NCBI GenBank assembly: GCA_963842575.1
Contig: CAWJGS010000010.1
Location: 1 to 64,000 of the forward strand
Length of the DNA: 64,000 bases
Reading direction: 5' to 3'
From: JACDER01 sp963842575
Lineage (GTDB): Bacteria > Actinomycetota > Thermoleophilia > Gaiellales > Gaiellaceae
Shown here one piece after another: positions 1 to 9,678 of the stretch (position 1 is its first letter; each line of letters opens with the position of its first letter). The translations under genes and the position numbers were made by a program. Below the pieces are notes generated by a model. It made no database searches and was not told where the DNA came from. It worked only from the letters and a program-made list of their open reading frames with translations.

Positions 1-79
1 GCTATCACCTCTCGAGAAGACCGCGAAGGCGAAAGTGATAGTTCGGCTTCCCGCGCCACGTCGCGGTCAGCGCGCGATC

Positions 80-754
80 TCAGCCTCCGCCGGTGCAGTC
101 GGGGACGTGGAGCTTGAGCTCGAGGCGTCCAGCAGCCGACTTCAACGCGTCAGGCGCGTGTACGAGCTTCTGGAGGCGTTTGGGGAGGGTGGCCCGTTGT
201 GCCCGGGTGCGGGCGCTGTCGATGGTGTCGTAGATGCGGACCCACAGCCGCGCGTAGAGCGACGCGAGTCGGCGTTGTGTCGCGATCCAGCGGCTGCTCG
301 TGTCCTGGAGCTCGGGTGGGACGGAGAGGGCTGTGACGAGCGCGAGTCGTTGCGCGGTGGAGGCTCGGATGGCGGCTGCGATCTCGAGCGCATCCGATCG
401 CGTTCCCAGCTCGTGTGTTCCTTCGAAGAGGAGCGCCCCGGCGCAGATGCTCGTGACTTCAACGGAGTACTGAGCAGCGGGGGAGCTTCCTGGCGCTCCG
501 CCAGACGTCCGCGTCGGAAGTGCGCGCCCGGGAGCCGCTGTGAGCGACATCGCGACGAGTGCAGTGCCGATGATGATCGGGATTCCGCGCATCGACAGGA
601 TGGTGCTTCGGGGGTGCTCAACCGAAGCTCCATCGGCGCTCAATTGAGGGTTGGGCTCGCCGTGGTAGCCCAGGCTGCGGCGGGTTGTTTCGAGCAACGA
701 CCTGGCTGAGCGACGCTCGCGCGTCATTGGCGTATCGAGCACGTAGCGAGGCAT
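80..754 (-). CDS. Hypothetical secreted or anchored protein
   Basis: I do not recognise this family. From an internal Met (residue 55, start codon at 592) the protein begins MRGIPIIIGTALVAMSLTAA, a typical signal peptide with a cleavable Ala-rich end. The mature part is Arg/Ala/Leu-rich and probably helical, with one Cys near its start and one in the last seven residues. The longer start at 754 has a strong GGGAGG ribosome site 4 nt upstream, so it is reported, but the short form starting at 592 makes better biological sense as an exported protein. It lies downstream of, and in the same direction as, the LuxR-type regulator, so co-regulation is possible. Confidence 0.55.
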   Translation of the reverse strand: MPRYVLDTPMTRERRSARSLLETTRRSLGYHGEPNPQLSADGASVEHPRSTILSMRGIPIIIGTALVAMSLTAAPGRALPTRTSGGAPGSSPAAQYSVEVTSICAGALLFEGTHELGTRSDALEIAAAIRASTAQRLALVTALSVPPELQDTSSRWIATQRRLASLYARLWVRIYDTIDSARTRAQRATLPKRLQKLVHAPDALKSAAGRLELKLHVPDCTGGG

Positions 755-849
755 GCGACCTCCCTGTGTCAGCGGATTTGCTGGAGAGGACGGTAGGCAG
801 GCGCACTCCGAAGCGCATCGGCCCGATTGCCTACATTGGCTCGGGGGCG

Positions 850-3468
850 CTACCTATCTTGGGAGGCGAGGCCGAGCGCGACGGCCTTTGCGCTCGCCTC
901 GCCGCGCGTGCGGGCATTCAGTTTCCGCAAGATCGCTGCGACGTGGTGGTCGACGGTGCTCTTGGAGAGAACGAGACGCTGCGCGATCTGCGCATTCCGC
1001 AGTCCCTGAGCAACGAGGCCGAGCACCTCGACCTCTCGCCGAGTGAGGTTGGCAGGGTTCTTCTGCGTCGTCGGCCGAGGGCCTCGCGGCAGCCCTCGAG
1101 CCCCGCGCTCGCGCAGCCGCTTGGCGACGATCGCCGCCGCCGGGCGCGCTCCGAGGTGCTGCAGTTCTTCGAGTGCCTGCCTGAGCGGCTCTTCCTCGTC
1201 CGCTTCCGCCAGAGCGAGCGCGGCTTCGTACGGGCAGTCGAGCCGGTGCCAGAGCTCGGCGGCGCGCTTCCATTCTCCTCTGAGCTCGAGCGCGTACGGC
1301 TCGGCGATCTCGGGCGGTATGGGCTCTTCGACTCCCGCACGACGCCGCCAGACCGCCAACTCGCCGGTAACCCACGCCCATCCCAGCTTGGCTGACTGCT
1401 CGAAGACGCCGTCCGTAGCCGCGATTACTCCGCCGTGGTCGCCGCCTAGCCATGCTGCCTCCGCTCGCGCCGTCGTCGGCGGCCACAGTTGGAAGATGAC
1501 GCCGGCGGGGTGCGCCAGGGCCCGCGCCTCCTCCAGCAGTGGACGGTGATCCGGGTCTCCGCGCCGGGCTCGCACGAGTCCCAGAACGGCGAGCGCCCAG
1601 ATGCGGGGGGCGATCGAGGTGCGGTCCAGGCGAAGGACGTGTTCGGCCGTGTCGGTCGCCTCCGCCCAGCGGCCCTGCTCCAGCTCCACACGGGCGCGAA
1701 ATGAAAGCAGGTAGTGCCGATTGAGATCGAGCCCGTGGTCCGCGCAATATTCGATCGCCGGTTCGAGGTAAGGGAGATCGTGGCGTCGGTGTTGGACGGC
1801 CTCGCCCGCCATATGCATGAGCGCTCGACCGACGTGTTCGGGGAGGCCTGCACGTCGGGCGAGCTCGAGCGCCTCCTTCATTCTGTAGCGCTGATTCGGG
1901 TCGCACACGCCGATGGTGACCATCGCGTGGAGCGCGACCTCGGTCTCGTCGAGCCGCTCGGCGAGCTCGATCGCCCGGTGGCTCCAGCTGATCGCCTCGT
2001 CCGCGAGGTCCCGGCCCATGCAGCTTTCGGCCAGGCTTGTGTAGGCAATCGCGAGCTCGCGTTCCGGCGGGAGACCCTGGAGCAGCACGATTGCACGCTG
2101 GGCGGTCTGTTCGGATTCCAGGTTCCGGCCCGGGCAGATGAGGATTTCCGCGAGCCATGAGAGCGCCGCACCCTCCTCGAGCCGCTGCCCGAACTGCCGG
2201 CGGCACTCGATCGCCCCCTCGATCGCCTCGATCGCTTGGTCGTGCTGGTCGGCGACGTAGCATTCCCGGGAGCGGCGCTCGAGGAGCTCGGCTCGTTCGG
2301 CCAGCGGCAGCCGGTCGCCGAAGCGGAGAGCGCGCGCGTACTGGGCCGCCGCCTCTCGGTGCGCGCCGGCCGTGACGGCTTGCTCGGCGGCGACGGGCGC
2401 GAACACGAGCACAGCCTCGGCGTCGCCGGCCGCCTCGGCGTGATGTGCCAGACGCGCGAGATCTCGGCGTCCGTCCGGCGGCGAGCGAAGTGCGTGCAGT
2501 ACCGCCCGGTGCAGATCGACGCGGTGGTGCGGGTCGATCGATTCCTCGACGACCAGGCGCGCCAGCTCGTGCCTGAATGCGACCGAATCGCCTTCGGGCC
2601 GGAGAATCCCGGACGCTTGACACTCCTCCAAGGCATCGAGCGACTCGCTGGCGATCGCCTCGAGGAGCCAGAGCTCGGTTCGCTGGGGCACGATGGCGAC
2701 GGCGTCGAGAAGTGTCCGCGCCTTCGGGTCGAGACGAGTCGTTCGCGCGAAGACCGCGTCGCTGATCGTGGCCGGTATCTCGCCGCTCCCGCTCGCAAGG
2801 ACCTCGGTAACGAAGAACGGGTTGCCCGCCGTTTTCGCGTACAGATCCGCCGCGTCGACGCCGTGCGGGGCGGCAAGCTCCTCGACTGCTTCAGGCGAGA
2901 GCGAATCGAGGCGGAGGCGGACGATGCCGGCGGCCGTCGCCAGGTCGCCGAGGGCGATGCGAAGCGGATGCGTCCGTTGCAGCTCGTCGGCCCGGTAGGT
3001 GACTACAACGAGCGAGCCGAGTTGCTCGATCCGCCTTCCGAGCAGGCCGAGGAGGTCGAGCGTTGCGTCGTCGGCCCAGTGGACGTCCTCGATGACGACG
3101 ATGGTCTCATCCCCGGAGCGCAGTTCGTCGACGAGCGCCGCGAATGCCGACCTCGCGTCCTCGCCTGCCGCGACGACCTGCTCGAGGCGTCCGCCGACCT
3201 CCGCTCCGATGTCGACGAACGGAGCGAGCGGGCGCGGAGTACGCAGCCCGTCGCACCAGCCGACCAGGACCCGCGCGTCTTTTGCGCGCTGGGAGCAGAA
3301 GGTCCGAACGAGAGAGGTCTTGCCGATCCCGGCATCACCCGCGACGAAGACCATCCGGCCCTTCCCCTGCCGCGTAGCTGCGAACGCATCCTCGAGCTTG
3401 GCGAACGCCGCCTCGCGCTCCAGCAGCGCGGAGCCTGGAACCTGCGAAGCGACCCGAAATCCTTCCAT
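850..3468 (-). CDS. LuxR-family ATPase transcriptional regulator (LAL type)
   Basis: A large ATP-dependent regulator of about 872 residues. An N-terminal AAA/NACHT-like domain carries a Walker A motif (GDAGIGKTS, about residues 44-52) and a Walker B-like stretch (VVIEDVHWADD, about 125-135). A long TPR-like helical region follows, and the last 65 residues are a LuxR/GerE helix-turn-helix starting LTRREVEVLGLVAQG. This is the MalT/LAL layout: ligand or partner sensing in the middle and DNA binding at the C-terminus. The ORF is open 37 codons further upstream, but the sequence from Met at 3468 (MEGFRVASQ) matches the usual start of the ATPase domain. The target is unknown; the neighbouring downstream gene is the first candidate. 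Confidence 0.88.
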   Translation of the reverse strand: MEGFRVASQVPGSALLEREAAFAKLEDAFAATRQGKGRMVFVAGDAGIGKTSLVRTFCSQRAKDARVLVGWCDGLRTPRPLAPFVDIGAEVGGRLEQVVAAGEDARSAFAALVDELRSGDETIVVIEDVHWADDATLDLLGLLGRRIEQLGSLVVVTYRADELQRTHPLRIALGDLATAAGIVRLRLDSLSPEAVEELAAPHGVDAADLYAKTAGNPFFVTEVLASGSGEIPATISDAVFARTTRLDPKARTLLDAVAIVPQRTELWLLEAIASESLDALEECQASGILRPEGDSVAFRHELARLVVEESIDPHHRVDLHRAVLHALRSPPDGRRDLARLAHHAEAAGDAEAVLVFAPVAAEQAVTAGAHREAAAQYARALRFGDRLPLAERAELLERRSRECYVADQHDQAIEAIEGAIECRRQFGQRLEEGAALSWLAEILICPGRNLESEQTAQRAIVLLQGLPPERELAIAYTSLAESCMGRDLADEAISWSHRAIELAERLDETEVALHAMVTIGVCDPNQRYRMKEALELARRAGLPEHVGRALMHMAGEAVQHRRHDLPYLEPAIEYCADHGLDLNRHYLLSFRARVELEQGRWAEATDTAEHVLRLDRTSIAPRIWALAVLGLVRARRGDPDHRPLLEEARALAHPAGVIFQLWPPTTARAEAAWLGGDHGGVIAATDGVFEQSAKLGWAWVTGELAVWRRRAGVEEPIPPEIAEPYALELRGEWKRAAELWHRLDCPYEAALALAEADEEEPLRQALEELQHLGARPAAAIVAKRLRERGARGLPRGPRPTTQKNPANLTRREVEVLGLVAQGLRNAQIAQRLVLSKSTVDHHVAAILRKLNARTRGEASAKAVALGLASQDR

Positions 3469-3651
3469 TGCGTCATCGTGCCTTCTGCGACACACCCGTG
3501 CAACCCAACAGCGGTGGGGAGTCAAGCGTTGCCGATGTTGACGACAGACCGTACCGCGGCTGTACCCCGAACTCCGCAATTCCGAGCGAACTGAGAGAAC
3601 CTCAGAGCAGGTAACAGAGCCGAATATGCCTGAGCGATCCTCGCTTCAGGG

Positions 3652-3695
3652 AACTGTTAACCGGAGGGTTGTTGGTTCGAGTCCAACCCGGGGGT
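3652..3695 (+). pseudogene. Truncated tRNA-Asn(GTT)-like 3' half
   Basis: This stretch reads like the 3' half of a tRNA. It has an anticodon-type loop CTGTTAA (3654-3660, anticodon GTT), a complete T-arm (GTTGG / TTCGAGT / CCAAC, 3671-3687) and an acceptor-like CCGGGGG tail. The upstream sequence does not form the matching anticodon stem, D-arm or 5' acceptor strand, so the tRNA is not functional. Such 3' halves are typical remnants of site-specific integration or of recombination at tRNA genes. It sits directly against a truncated DHFR-domain gene, which makes this a junction between pieces of different origin. Confidence 0.5.
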
Positions 3696-3698
3696 AGC

Positions 3699-3779
3699 TT
3701 GACGCTGACCCAGTAATACACCGCGACGACGCTGGACGGTTTCATCGCCGAGGAGCGCAACAGCCTCGACTGGCTCTTC
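3699..3779 (+). pseudogene. 5' stub of a RibD/DHFR-domain gene
   Basis: Translated from the TTG at 3699 the stub reads TLTQ-stop-YTATTLDGFIAEE and continues through NSLDWLF. This matches, residue for residue with few changes, the start of the intact DHFR-domain protein at 16083 in this window. Codon 6 is TAA where the intact copy has TAC (Tyr). Similarity stops after about 27 codons, and the rest of the gene is missing. The two copies are roughly 80% identical by eye, so this is an old paralogous remnant rather than a recent duplication. Confidence 0.7.
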
Positions 3780-3812
3780 ACGCTCACGCTCTCGTACGGA
3801 GCGAACGGCCCC

Positions 3813-3853
3813 TTGACATTGCAAGATGCTCTTACATCGTTCGCATGTGAGAG
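3813..3853 (+). promoter_or_regulatory. Promoter with inverted-repeat operator before the epimerase gene
   Basis: A consensus -35 box TTGACA lies at 3813-3818. Just downstream is an inverted repeat, CTCTTACAT (3829-3837) and ATGTGAGAG (3845-3853), with 9-bp arms (8 of 9 pair) and a 7-bp spacer. The repeat covers the expected -10/+1 region and ends in the ribosome site GAGGAGG of the gene at 3863. Placement and size suit a TetR-, GntR- or similar dimeric repressor. No such repressor gene lies next to it. Confidence 0.5.
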
Positions 3854-3862
3854 GAGGCTGGC

Positions 3863-4768
3863 ATGGATAGTGCGACGGCGCGGCGCATCTGCGTGACCGG
3901 AGCAAGCGGGAAGGCGGGCCGGGCGGTGGTGCAGGAACTGGTCGAACACGGCTACGAGATCTCGGCAACCGACATCGCAACTACGAGAGACGACTTGGAA
4001 GCCGGTGTCGTCCGCGCAGACCTGACCGACTATGGGCAGGCTCTCGAGACGCTCAAGGGCGCCAATGCGGTGATTCACCTGGCCAACATCCCGGCGCCAG
4101 GTCTTGGAACGCCGGCGGTCACGTTCAACGCCAACGTGACTATGAACTTCAACGTCTTCCTCGCCGCGGCGAGGCTCGGGCTCCGCCGAGTGGTGTGGGC
4201 GTCGAGCGAGACCACGCTCGGCCTCTTCTTCGGCATCGGACCGCAGCAGTGGCCGTCCCTGGAAGCCGAGGGGGTCCCGCCGCGCTACGCGCCGGTCGAC
4301 GAGGATCACTACCCGCTGCCCACATCGACGTATGCGCTGTCGAAGGTCGCGAGCGAGACGGTCGCGGAGCACGTCGCACAGTGGTCGGGGATACCGTTCG
4401 TCGCGCTCCGCTTCTCCAACATCATGGTCCAGGACGACTACGAGGAGTTCCCGTCCTTCTGGCCGGATCCGCACGCACGCAAGTGGAACCTATGGGGGTA
4501 CGTGGACGTCCGGGACGTGGCCGCCGCCTGCCGCCTGGCCCTCGAGGCTCCCGCAGAGGCCGTCGGAGACAGCCCGAGCTTCATAATCGCCGCAGCGGAC
4601 ACGGTGATGAACCGGTCCTCGTCGGCACTCCTCGCCGAGGTCTTTCCCGGTGTCCCGCTGACGCGCGAGGTCGCGGAGTTCGACACGCTGCTGGCGATCG
4701 ACCGCGCCCGGCAGGCGATCGGCTACGAGCCCCAGCACACCTGGCGCGATCACGTACCTGGGTCCTGA
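3863..4768 (+). CDS. NAD-dependent epimerase/dehydratase family protein
   Basis: An extended short-chain dehydrogenase/reductase of 301 residues. The dinucleotide-binding GxxGxxG motif is GASGKAG (about residues 13-19), and the catalytic YxxxK is YALSK (about 156-160). Family members act on nucleotide sugars or other hydroxyl/keto substrates with NAD(P); the substrate here cannot be told. The ATG has a good GAGGAGG ribosome site 5 nt upstream and a clear promoter/operator region. It stands alone between the tRNA/DHFR scar and the secreted-protein island. Confidence 0.85.
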   Translation: MDSATARRICVTGASGKAGRAVVQELVEHGYEISATDIATTRDDLEAGVVRADLTDYGQALETLKGANAVIHLANIPAPGLGTPAVTFNANVTMNFNVFLAAARLGLRRVVWASSETTLGLFFGIGPQQWPSLEAEGVPPRYAPVDEDHYPLPTSTYALSKVASETVAEHVAQWSGIPFVALRFSNIMVQDDYEEFPSFWPDPHARKWNLWGYVDVRDVAAACRLALEAPAEAVGDSPSFIIAAADTVMNRSSSALLAEVFPGVPLTREVAEFDTLLAIDRARQAIGYEPQHTWRDHVPGS

Positions 4769-4858
4769 GCCGACCGGGCAGGCGCCTGAGCGAGACGTCC
4801 GAGCAAATGCGAATTCTTCGCACCGGGGTTGGTCAGCCCGGCGGAACGAAACCGCGGC

Positions 4859-6887
4859 TCACGCGACTACGTCGACCCGCGCGCGGACCTGGTCCGCCCG
4901 GGTGGGGGCGGAGGCGGAGGTCGCGGTCACGCGACAGGTCTCGATCGCGCCGATCACAGCCGAGCTTTGTACTCGGATCTCGAGCCTGATCGTCCCAGAC
5001 GCCTGCGGGGCGAGGCCGGCGAACTCGTAGGTCCCGGCGGCGACCTGGGATGTGATCTCGGTCGAGCCGTTGAAGTACCGGACGGAGAAACCCGGTTCGC
5101 CCACGCAGCCGCGGAGTCGGATCGTGTCGGCGGCGGTTCCGTCGTTCTGGGCGCGGACGTAGAAGACCCTCGTCTCGCCCCTCCGCGCGGTGGTCGCGCG
5201 GGTCTGGAAGTCCCCGGTCAGGTTGTAGACGTTGTCGCCGATGTAGGCGGCGTCACCCTCGAGGCGAATCCGCCCGTCGGGCTGGAAGCTCGACGTTTGG
5301 ACGGTGAAGCTCCGCGTCGCCGGGGTCGGATCGACGTTCCCCGCCGGGTCGATGGCCCGCACGCGGAAGGTGTGGGCGCCGTCCGCGAGCGGCGCGGTCG
5401 TGTGCGGGGACGCGCAGCTGACGAAGCTCCCGGCGTCGATCGCGCACTGGAACGTCGACCCCGTCTCGGTCGAGTGGAAGCCGAAGGTCGGAGTGGAGTC
5501 GGTTGTCGTGCCGGACGGACCGGAGTCGATGACGGTGCCGGGGGGAGTGTTGTCGGCGACGCCGTGATACCGGGTGAGCGCGAAGCGCTCGGCGAAGGGA
5601 CTACGGATGACCTCGGGCGAGTCGATCGTCCCGCTGGTTCCGGCCGCGACGATCCTGCCGTTGGGCTGGATCGCGACCGCGAGAGCGGCGTCGTCCTGGC
5701 CGAAGAAGTCGGTGAGGAGCTTGCCGTTACCCGAGAAGGAGCTGTCGAACGCGCCGCTCGGGGTGAACCGGGCAAGGGCAAAATCGACGTCTCCGCTGTG
5801 GACGGACCAGCCCGCCGCGACGATCCGGCCATCGGACTGAATGGCGACGTCCTCGGCCGAGTCGATGCCGCCAATCCCGGTCGTGAGCTTGCCGTCGCCG
5901 GCGAACGTGGAGTCGAGCGAGCCGTCCGGGTTGTAGCGGGCGAGGGCGAAGTCGTACTCCCCGCCAACGTCGCTTCGACCGGCCACGACCGGGTAGAAGC
6001 CGTCCTCGATCGCCACATCGAACGCGTGGTCGTGCCGCGCCGAGCCCGGTGGTGAGCTTGCCGTCGCCGTCGAAGGACGAATCCAGCGAGCCGTCACGGT
6101 TGTAGCGGGCGAGGGCGAGGTCGCTGTCGCCGTCGAAGTCGTCGGACTCACCTGCGAGGACGATGCGGCCGTCGGCCTGGAGCGCCACGCCGTATGCGGT
6201 GTCGAACTCGCCGAGGCCGGCCGTTGCCCTCCCGTCGCCGTCGAAGGAGGTGTCGAGCGAGCCGTTCGGGTTGTAGCGCGCGATCGCGAAGTCGGTGTCG
6301 CTGTCGAACAGCTCGTGCGTGTACTTGCTTCCCGCCACGACGATCCTGCCGTCGCCCTGGATCGTCACCGCGTACCCGTGCTCGGAGCGCCCGAAGCTCG
6401 TCACGACCTTGCCGTCGCCGGAGAAGCTGGTGTCGAGGGAGCCGTTCGGGTTGTAGCGGGCAACCGCGAAGTCCCCGTCGTTGACGCCGTCGAGGTCGTC
6501 GCGTCAGCCCGCGACGACGATCTTGCCGTCGTCCTGGATCGCGACCGCCTCGCCCGGGTCACACCCGCCGAAGTCGGTGATCACCTTGCCGTCGCCCGAG
6601 AAGCCGAGGTCGGGGGAGCCGTCCGCGTTGTAGCGGGCGACGGCGAACTCGGCGGTCCCGAACGCTCCGGCGGCGACGATCTTGCCGTCGTCCTGGATCG
6701 CCACGCCCCTCACCGCCTCCTTCCCGGAGCCGATGTCCGTCGTCACCAGGCCGTCGAACGAGAAACCGGTGTCCAGATCTCCGGCATCGACCGCCAGCGC
6801 AGCCGGTGCCAACAGCATGGCCGCGAGTAATGCGAGAGCGCCGGCCAAGAGAGCGATCCCATTTATTCCAGGTCGCGTGACGGTCAT
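4859..6887 (-). pseudogene. Secreted delta-60 repeat protein, disrupted reading frame
   Basis: The gene starts at 6887 with a signal peptide (MTVTRPGINGIALLAGAL, ending near ALA). It then encodes tandem repeats of about 55-60 residues built on 'FAIARYNPNGSLDTSFDGDG' and 'GDGRIVVAG', the delta-60 repeat found in predicted beta-propeller surface proteins. The C-terminal third has an Ig-like region ('TFRVRAIDPAGNVDP') and a final beta-rich domain. Two lesions break it: an in-frame TGA at 6504-6506, and a frameshift at the CCC run 6045-6047. Removing one base from that run restores KLTTGSARHDHAFDV. The three open pieces are 6504-6887, 5727-6404 (extending upstream in frame to the TGA) and 4859-6151. 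Confidence 0.75.
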
Positions 6888-6980
6888 GCCGCCAAGCTAG
6901 GCCGCCCGAGCCGTGGCCGCATCGCCGGAATCCGCCATCTCGGGCACGGCGGCGACTACTTAGTTCTGACTAGACGAGCT
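6888..6980 (-). promoter_or_regulatory. Promoter cassette shared with the 46.15-46.23 kb region
   Basis: Read on the minus strand, this gap is about 85% identical to the gap before the flavin monooxygenase at 46.2 kb. Shared blocks include CTCGTCTAGTCAGAACT, GATGGCGGATTCCGGCGATG and TAGC(T/G)TGGCGGCATGACCGT. The last block holds a -10-like TAGCTT (6894-6899) exactly 6 nt before the ATG of the delta-60 gene, so the transcript may be leaderless. The far end (CTCGTCTAG) equals the last codons of the LuxR-type gene at 44.4 kb, although no regulator gene remains here. Confidence 0.65.
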
Positions 6981-7009
6981 CGCCGGCGCCAGGCCGTCAG
7001 CGTCCAACC

Positions 7010-9651
7010 TCAGCAACTGATCAGAGTCTCTCCGTTCAGACAGCTGTCCGCGTCGGCTCCCCCGTCGAGCGTGTCCGTGCCGGAGCCGCCGTCCAGGGTG
7101 TCCTTGCCGGCGAGGCCGAAGAGCTGATCGGGCCCGCCCGCACCTTTCAGGACGTTGGCGATCCACCATCCGGTGAGCGAGTCGCCGAAGCCCGACCCGT
7201 CCAGGTTCTCGACGTTCACGAGCTGGTCGCTTCCCTGCCCGGTGGCCGTGCCGAGCGGACTGGAGAGGTCGACCGTGACCCCTCCGGAGGCGGTCGAATA
7301 CTGAGCGGTGTCCTTACCGTCGCCTCCTCCGATGAAGTCGTCGCCTCCGTCGCCGCGCAGCAGGTCGTCCCCGTCGGCGCCGTTGAGAAAGTCCTTGCCC
7401 CCGCCGCCGTGGATGGTGTCCGTGCCGTTGTTTCCGGCAAGGGCGTTCGGGTTGTTGTCGCCGGTGATCGTGTCCGCGTAGACGGACCCGGTCAGGTTCT
7501 CGACCGCCGTCAATGTGTCGCCGCCCTCGCCCGCAACGTTGCCGGTCTCGAGGTTGGCGTTGATCGCCGCGGTGGCATTTGAGTAGTCGGCCGTGTCGAC
7601 TTCGGCGCCGCCGTCGAGACCGTCCGCCCCGAGACCGCCCTGCAGCTTGTCGTCGCCACCGTTGCCGTGCAGCTGGTCGTTCTCCGTACCGCCGATCAAG
7701 AGGTCGGCGTTGTCGCCGCCGCTGAGGACGTCCTGGCCGCCACCGCCCGTCAGCACGTTCGCCGCGGGGCTGCCCGTGATCGCGTCGCCCCCACTACCCC
7801 CGGTTACGTCCTCGACGTCGGTCAGGACGTTGTCCCCCTCGCCTGCAGCCCCGTCGCCGGTGAGGTTGTCGATCGTGACGGTCAGTGGGGTCGCGGTCCC
7901 GGAGTAGTCGGCCAGGTCGACTCCCGAGGACCCCCCGAGAGAGTCGCCGCCGGGGCCGCCGCGCAAGGTGTCGTTGCCGGCACCGCCAAAGAGGACGTCG
8001 CTGGCCTCCCCGCCTGAGAGCGTGTCGTGGTCCAGGCCGCCGTTCAGCGTGTCGATCTCGGCAAACCCTTCCAGGGTGTCGTCGCCACCGTTCCCCGACA
8101 AGTAGTTCTTGCTCGCGTTGCCGACGAGGACGTCCTTCCCGCTCCCCCCGTACGCGTTCTCGACGTCGCTCTCGATCTCGTCCTCACCGAGGCTCGTGCT
8201 CCCGTTCAGGAACATCTTGACTCCGTCGGTCCGCGCGGAGTACGTGACGGCGTCGGTGCCGCTCCCGCCCGGCGATGTGGTCGTAGTAGCTTCCTCCGGG
8301 ACCACCGAAGAGCGTGTCGTTCCCCGCGCCGCCGTCGAGCGCGTCCGCTATGAACACCCCGTCCGTGGTGCCGCCGCCCTTGCCGTCGAGGGTGTCGTTT
8401 CCCTGCCCGCCCCAGAGGACGTTGCCAGCCGAGCTCCCGGTCAGGTGATCGTCGCCGTTTCCCCCGGTCAGGTTCTCGACGTCGTAATGGACGTAGTCGC
8501 CCTCCCCCGTCTCACCGTCGTTCTTCAGGCCGTCGATCGCGACCGTGACCGGATTCGGGCGCCCGGCCCAGCTCGCGGTGTCGAACTCACAGCACCCATT
8601 CACCATGCTGCCACCGAAGATCCAGTCTGCCCCGTAACCGCCTCGGAGCAGATCCTGGCCGCTCCCTCCGTGCAGCACGTCGTCTCCCCCGCCCGCATCG
8701 AGATAGTCGTCGCCTGCGCCACCGTTCAACGTGTTCGCGGCGTCGTTTCCGTAGAGCACGTCGTTCTTCGCGCTCCCCTGCACGATCTCGACGTTCGTCT
8801 GGACGTTGTCGTTCTCTCCGGTAACCCCGTCGTTGAAGTTGCCGTCGAGCGTCACGACGACGCCGTCGGTCGAGTCGCACGTCTCGGAAGCGGAGGCGCT
8901 GTAGGCCGCCGTGTCGGTCCCGGTGCCCGCCCGACAAATAGCTGTCCTTGGAGGTGGACGACAGCTGCGGACATCGGTAGAAGGAACTCTCGAGCGTGTC
9001 GTCGCCCTCGTCGCCGTAGAGAACCTCGTCGCCGTTCTCGTTCCAGAGCGTGTCCTCGCCCTTGCCGCCGTGAAGGATGTTCGTACCCCATGTGCCGCGC
9101 AGGAAGTCGTTCCCGCCGCGCCCGTAGATCACATCGTCACCGGCGATCGGGCCGTACTCGTGCCCGGTGGCATCCCCGCCGTCGAGGTGGTCGTTGCCGG
9201 CTCCACCGTAGATGGTGTCCTTGCCGCCTCCGCCGTAGACGGTGGCGGGCAGCGAGATCGTCTCGGAAACGGCGACGTAGTCGTTCCCCCCGCCCGTCGA
9301 GACCCTGAGCGAGGAGATGGACGGCGCCCAGCAGTAGACCCGGGTTGGGACGGTGTCCCACCAGCAAGCGTTGGAGAGCTTGTTGTCGATGCCCGCCTCG
9401 TCCTGCACCCAGATGACGTCGTCGTCGAGCCAAATGCCGACGTGGCTGGCCTCGCTTCCGTCTTCGGCCTTGTCGGCGAGGTAGAGAAGCTGTCCCTGGT
9501 TGCTGATGTCGATGGACGAAGCTCGGGCCGAATCGAGCGCCGGCACGGCAATGACGGCGCCGAGGCAGAGCGCGGTGAGTACGAGCAGGCGCCTCAGAGA
9601 CTTCCCAGCCGACCCGGCAGGCAACGCGAATATCGAGGTGATCGGTGTCAT
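7010..9651 (-). CDS. Secreted RTX-like calcium-binding repeat protein (frameshifted)
   Basis: The protein starts with a signal peptide after Met 9651 (an Arg-rich n-region, then LLVLTALCLGAVIAV). It then has a short globular region and a very long array of GGxGxDxLxGG nonapeptide repeats, the calcium-binding beta-roll of RTX/hemolysin-type proteins. It ends in a Cys-containing tail. In Gram-positives such proteins are exported and fold in extracellular calcium. Three open pieces are joined by two apparent +1 errors, at CCC 8926-8928 and CCC 8268-8270. Removing one base at each restores SGGTGTDTAAYSA and AGGSGTDAVTYSA. The start is supported by GAAGGAG 5-6 nt upstream. Confidence 0.8.
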
Positions 9652-9678
9652 GTCTACTCCTTCGGTCGAGTGTCAGCG

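Noticed and set aside
850..3594. Long ORFs on the plus strand opposite the LuxR regulator (for example 2236-3594)
   Set aside because: They are antisense shadows of a high-GC gene: Arg/Gly-rich composition, no domains, no ribosome sites.
6504..6506. In-frame TGA in the delta-60 gene as a selenocysteine codon
   Set aside because: The protein is a secreted repeat protein, no SECIS-like element is evident, and the codon sits in a linker where repeats vary. Nonsense mutation or sequence error is simpler.
8268..8928. Programmed ribosomal frameshifting in the RTX gene
   Set aside because: There is no slippery heptamer or downstream structure common to the sites. The same G/C-run length changes occur in unrelated genes including argS.
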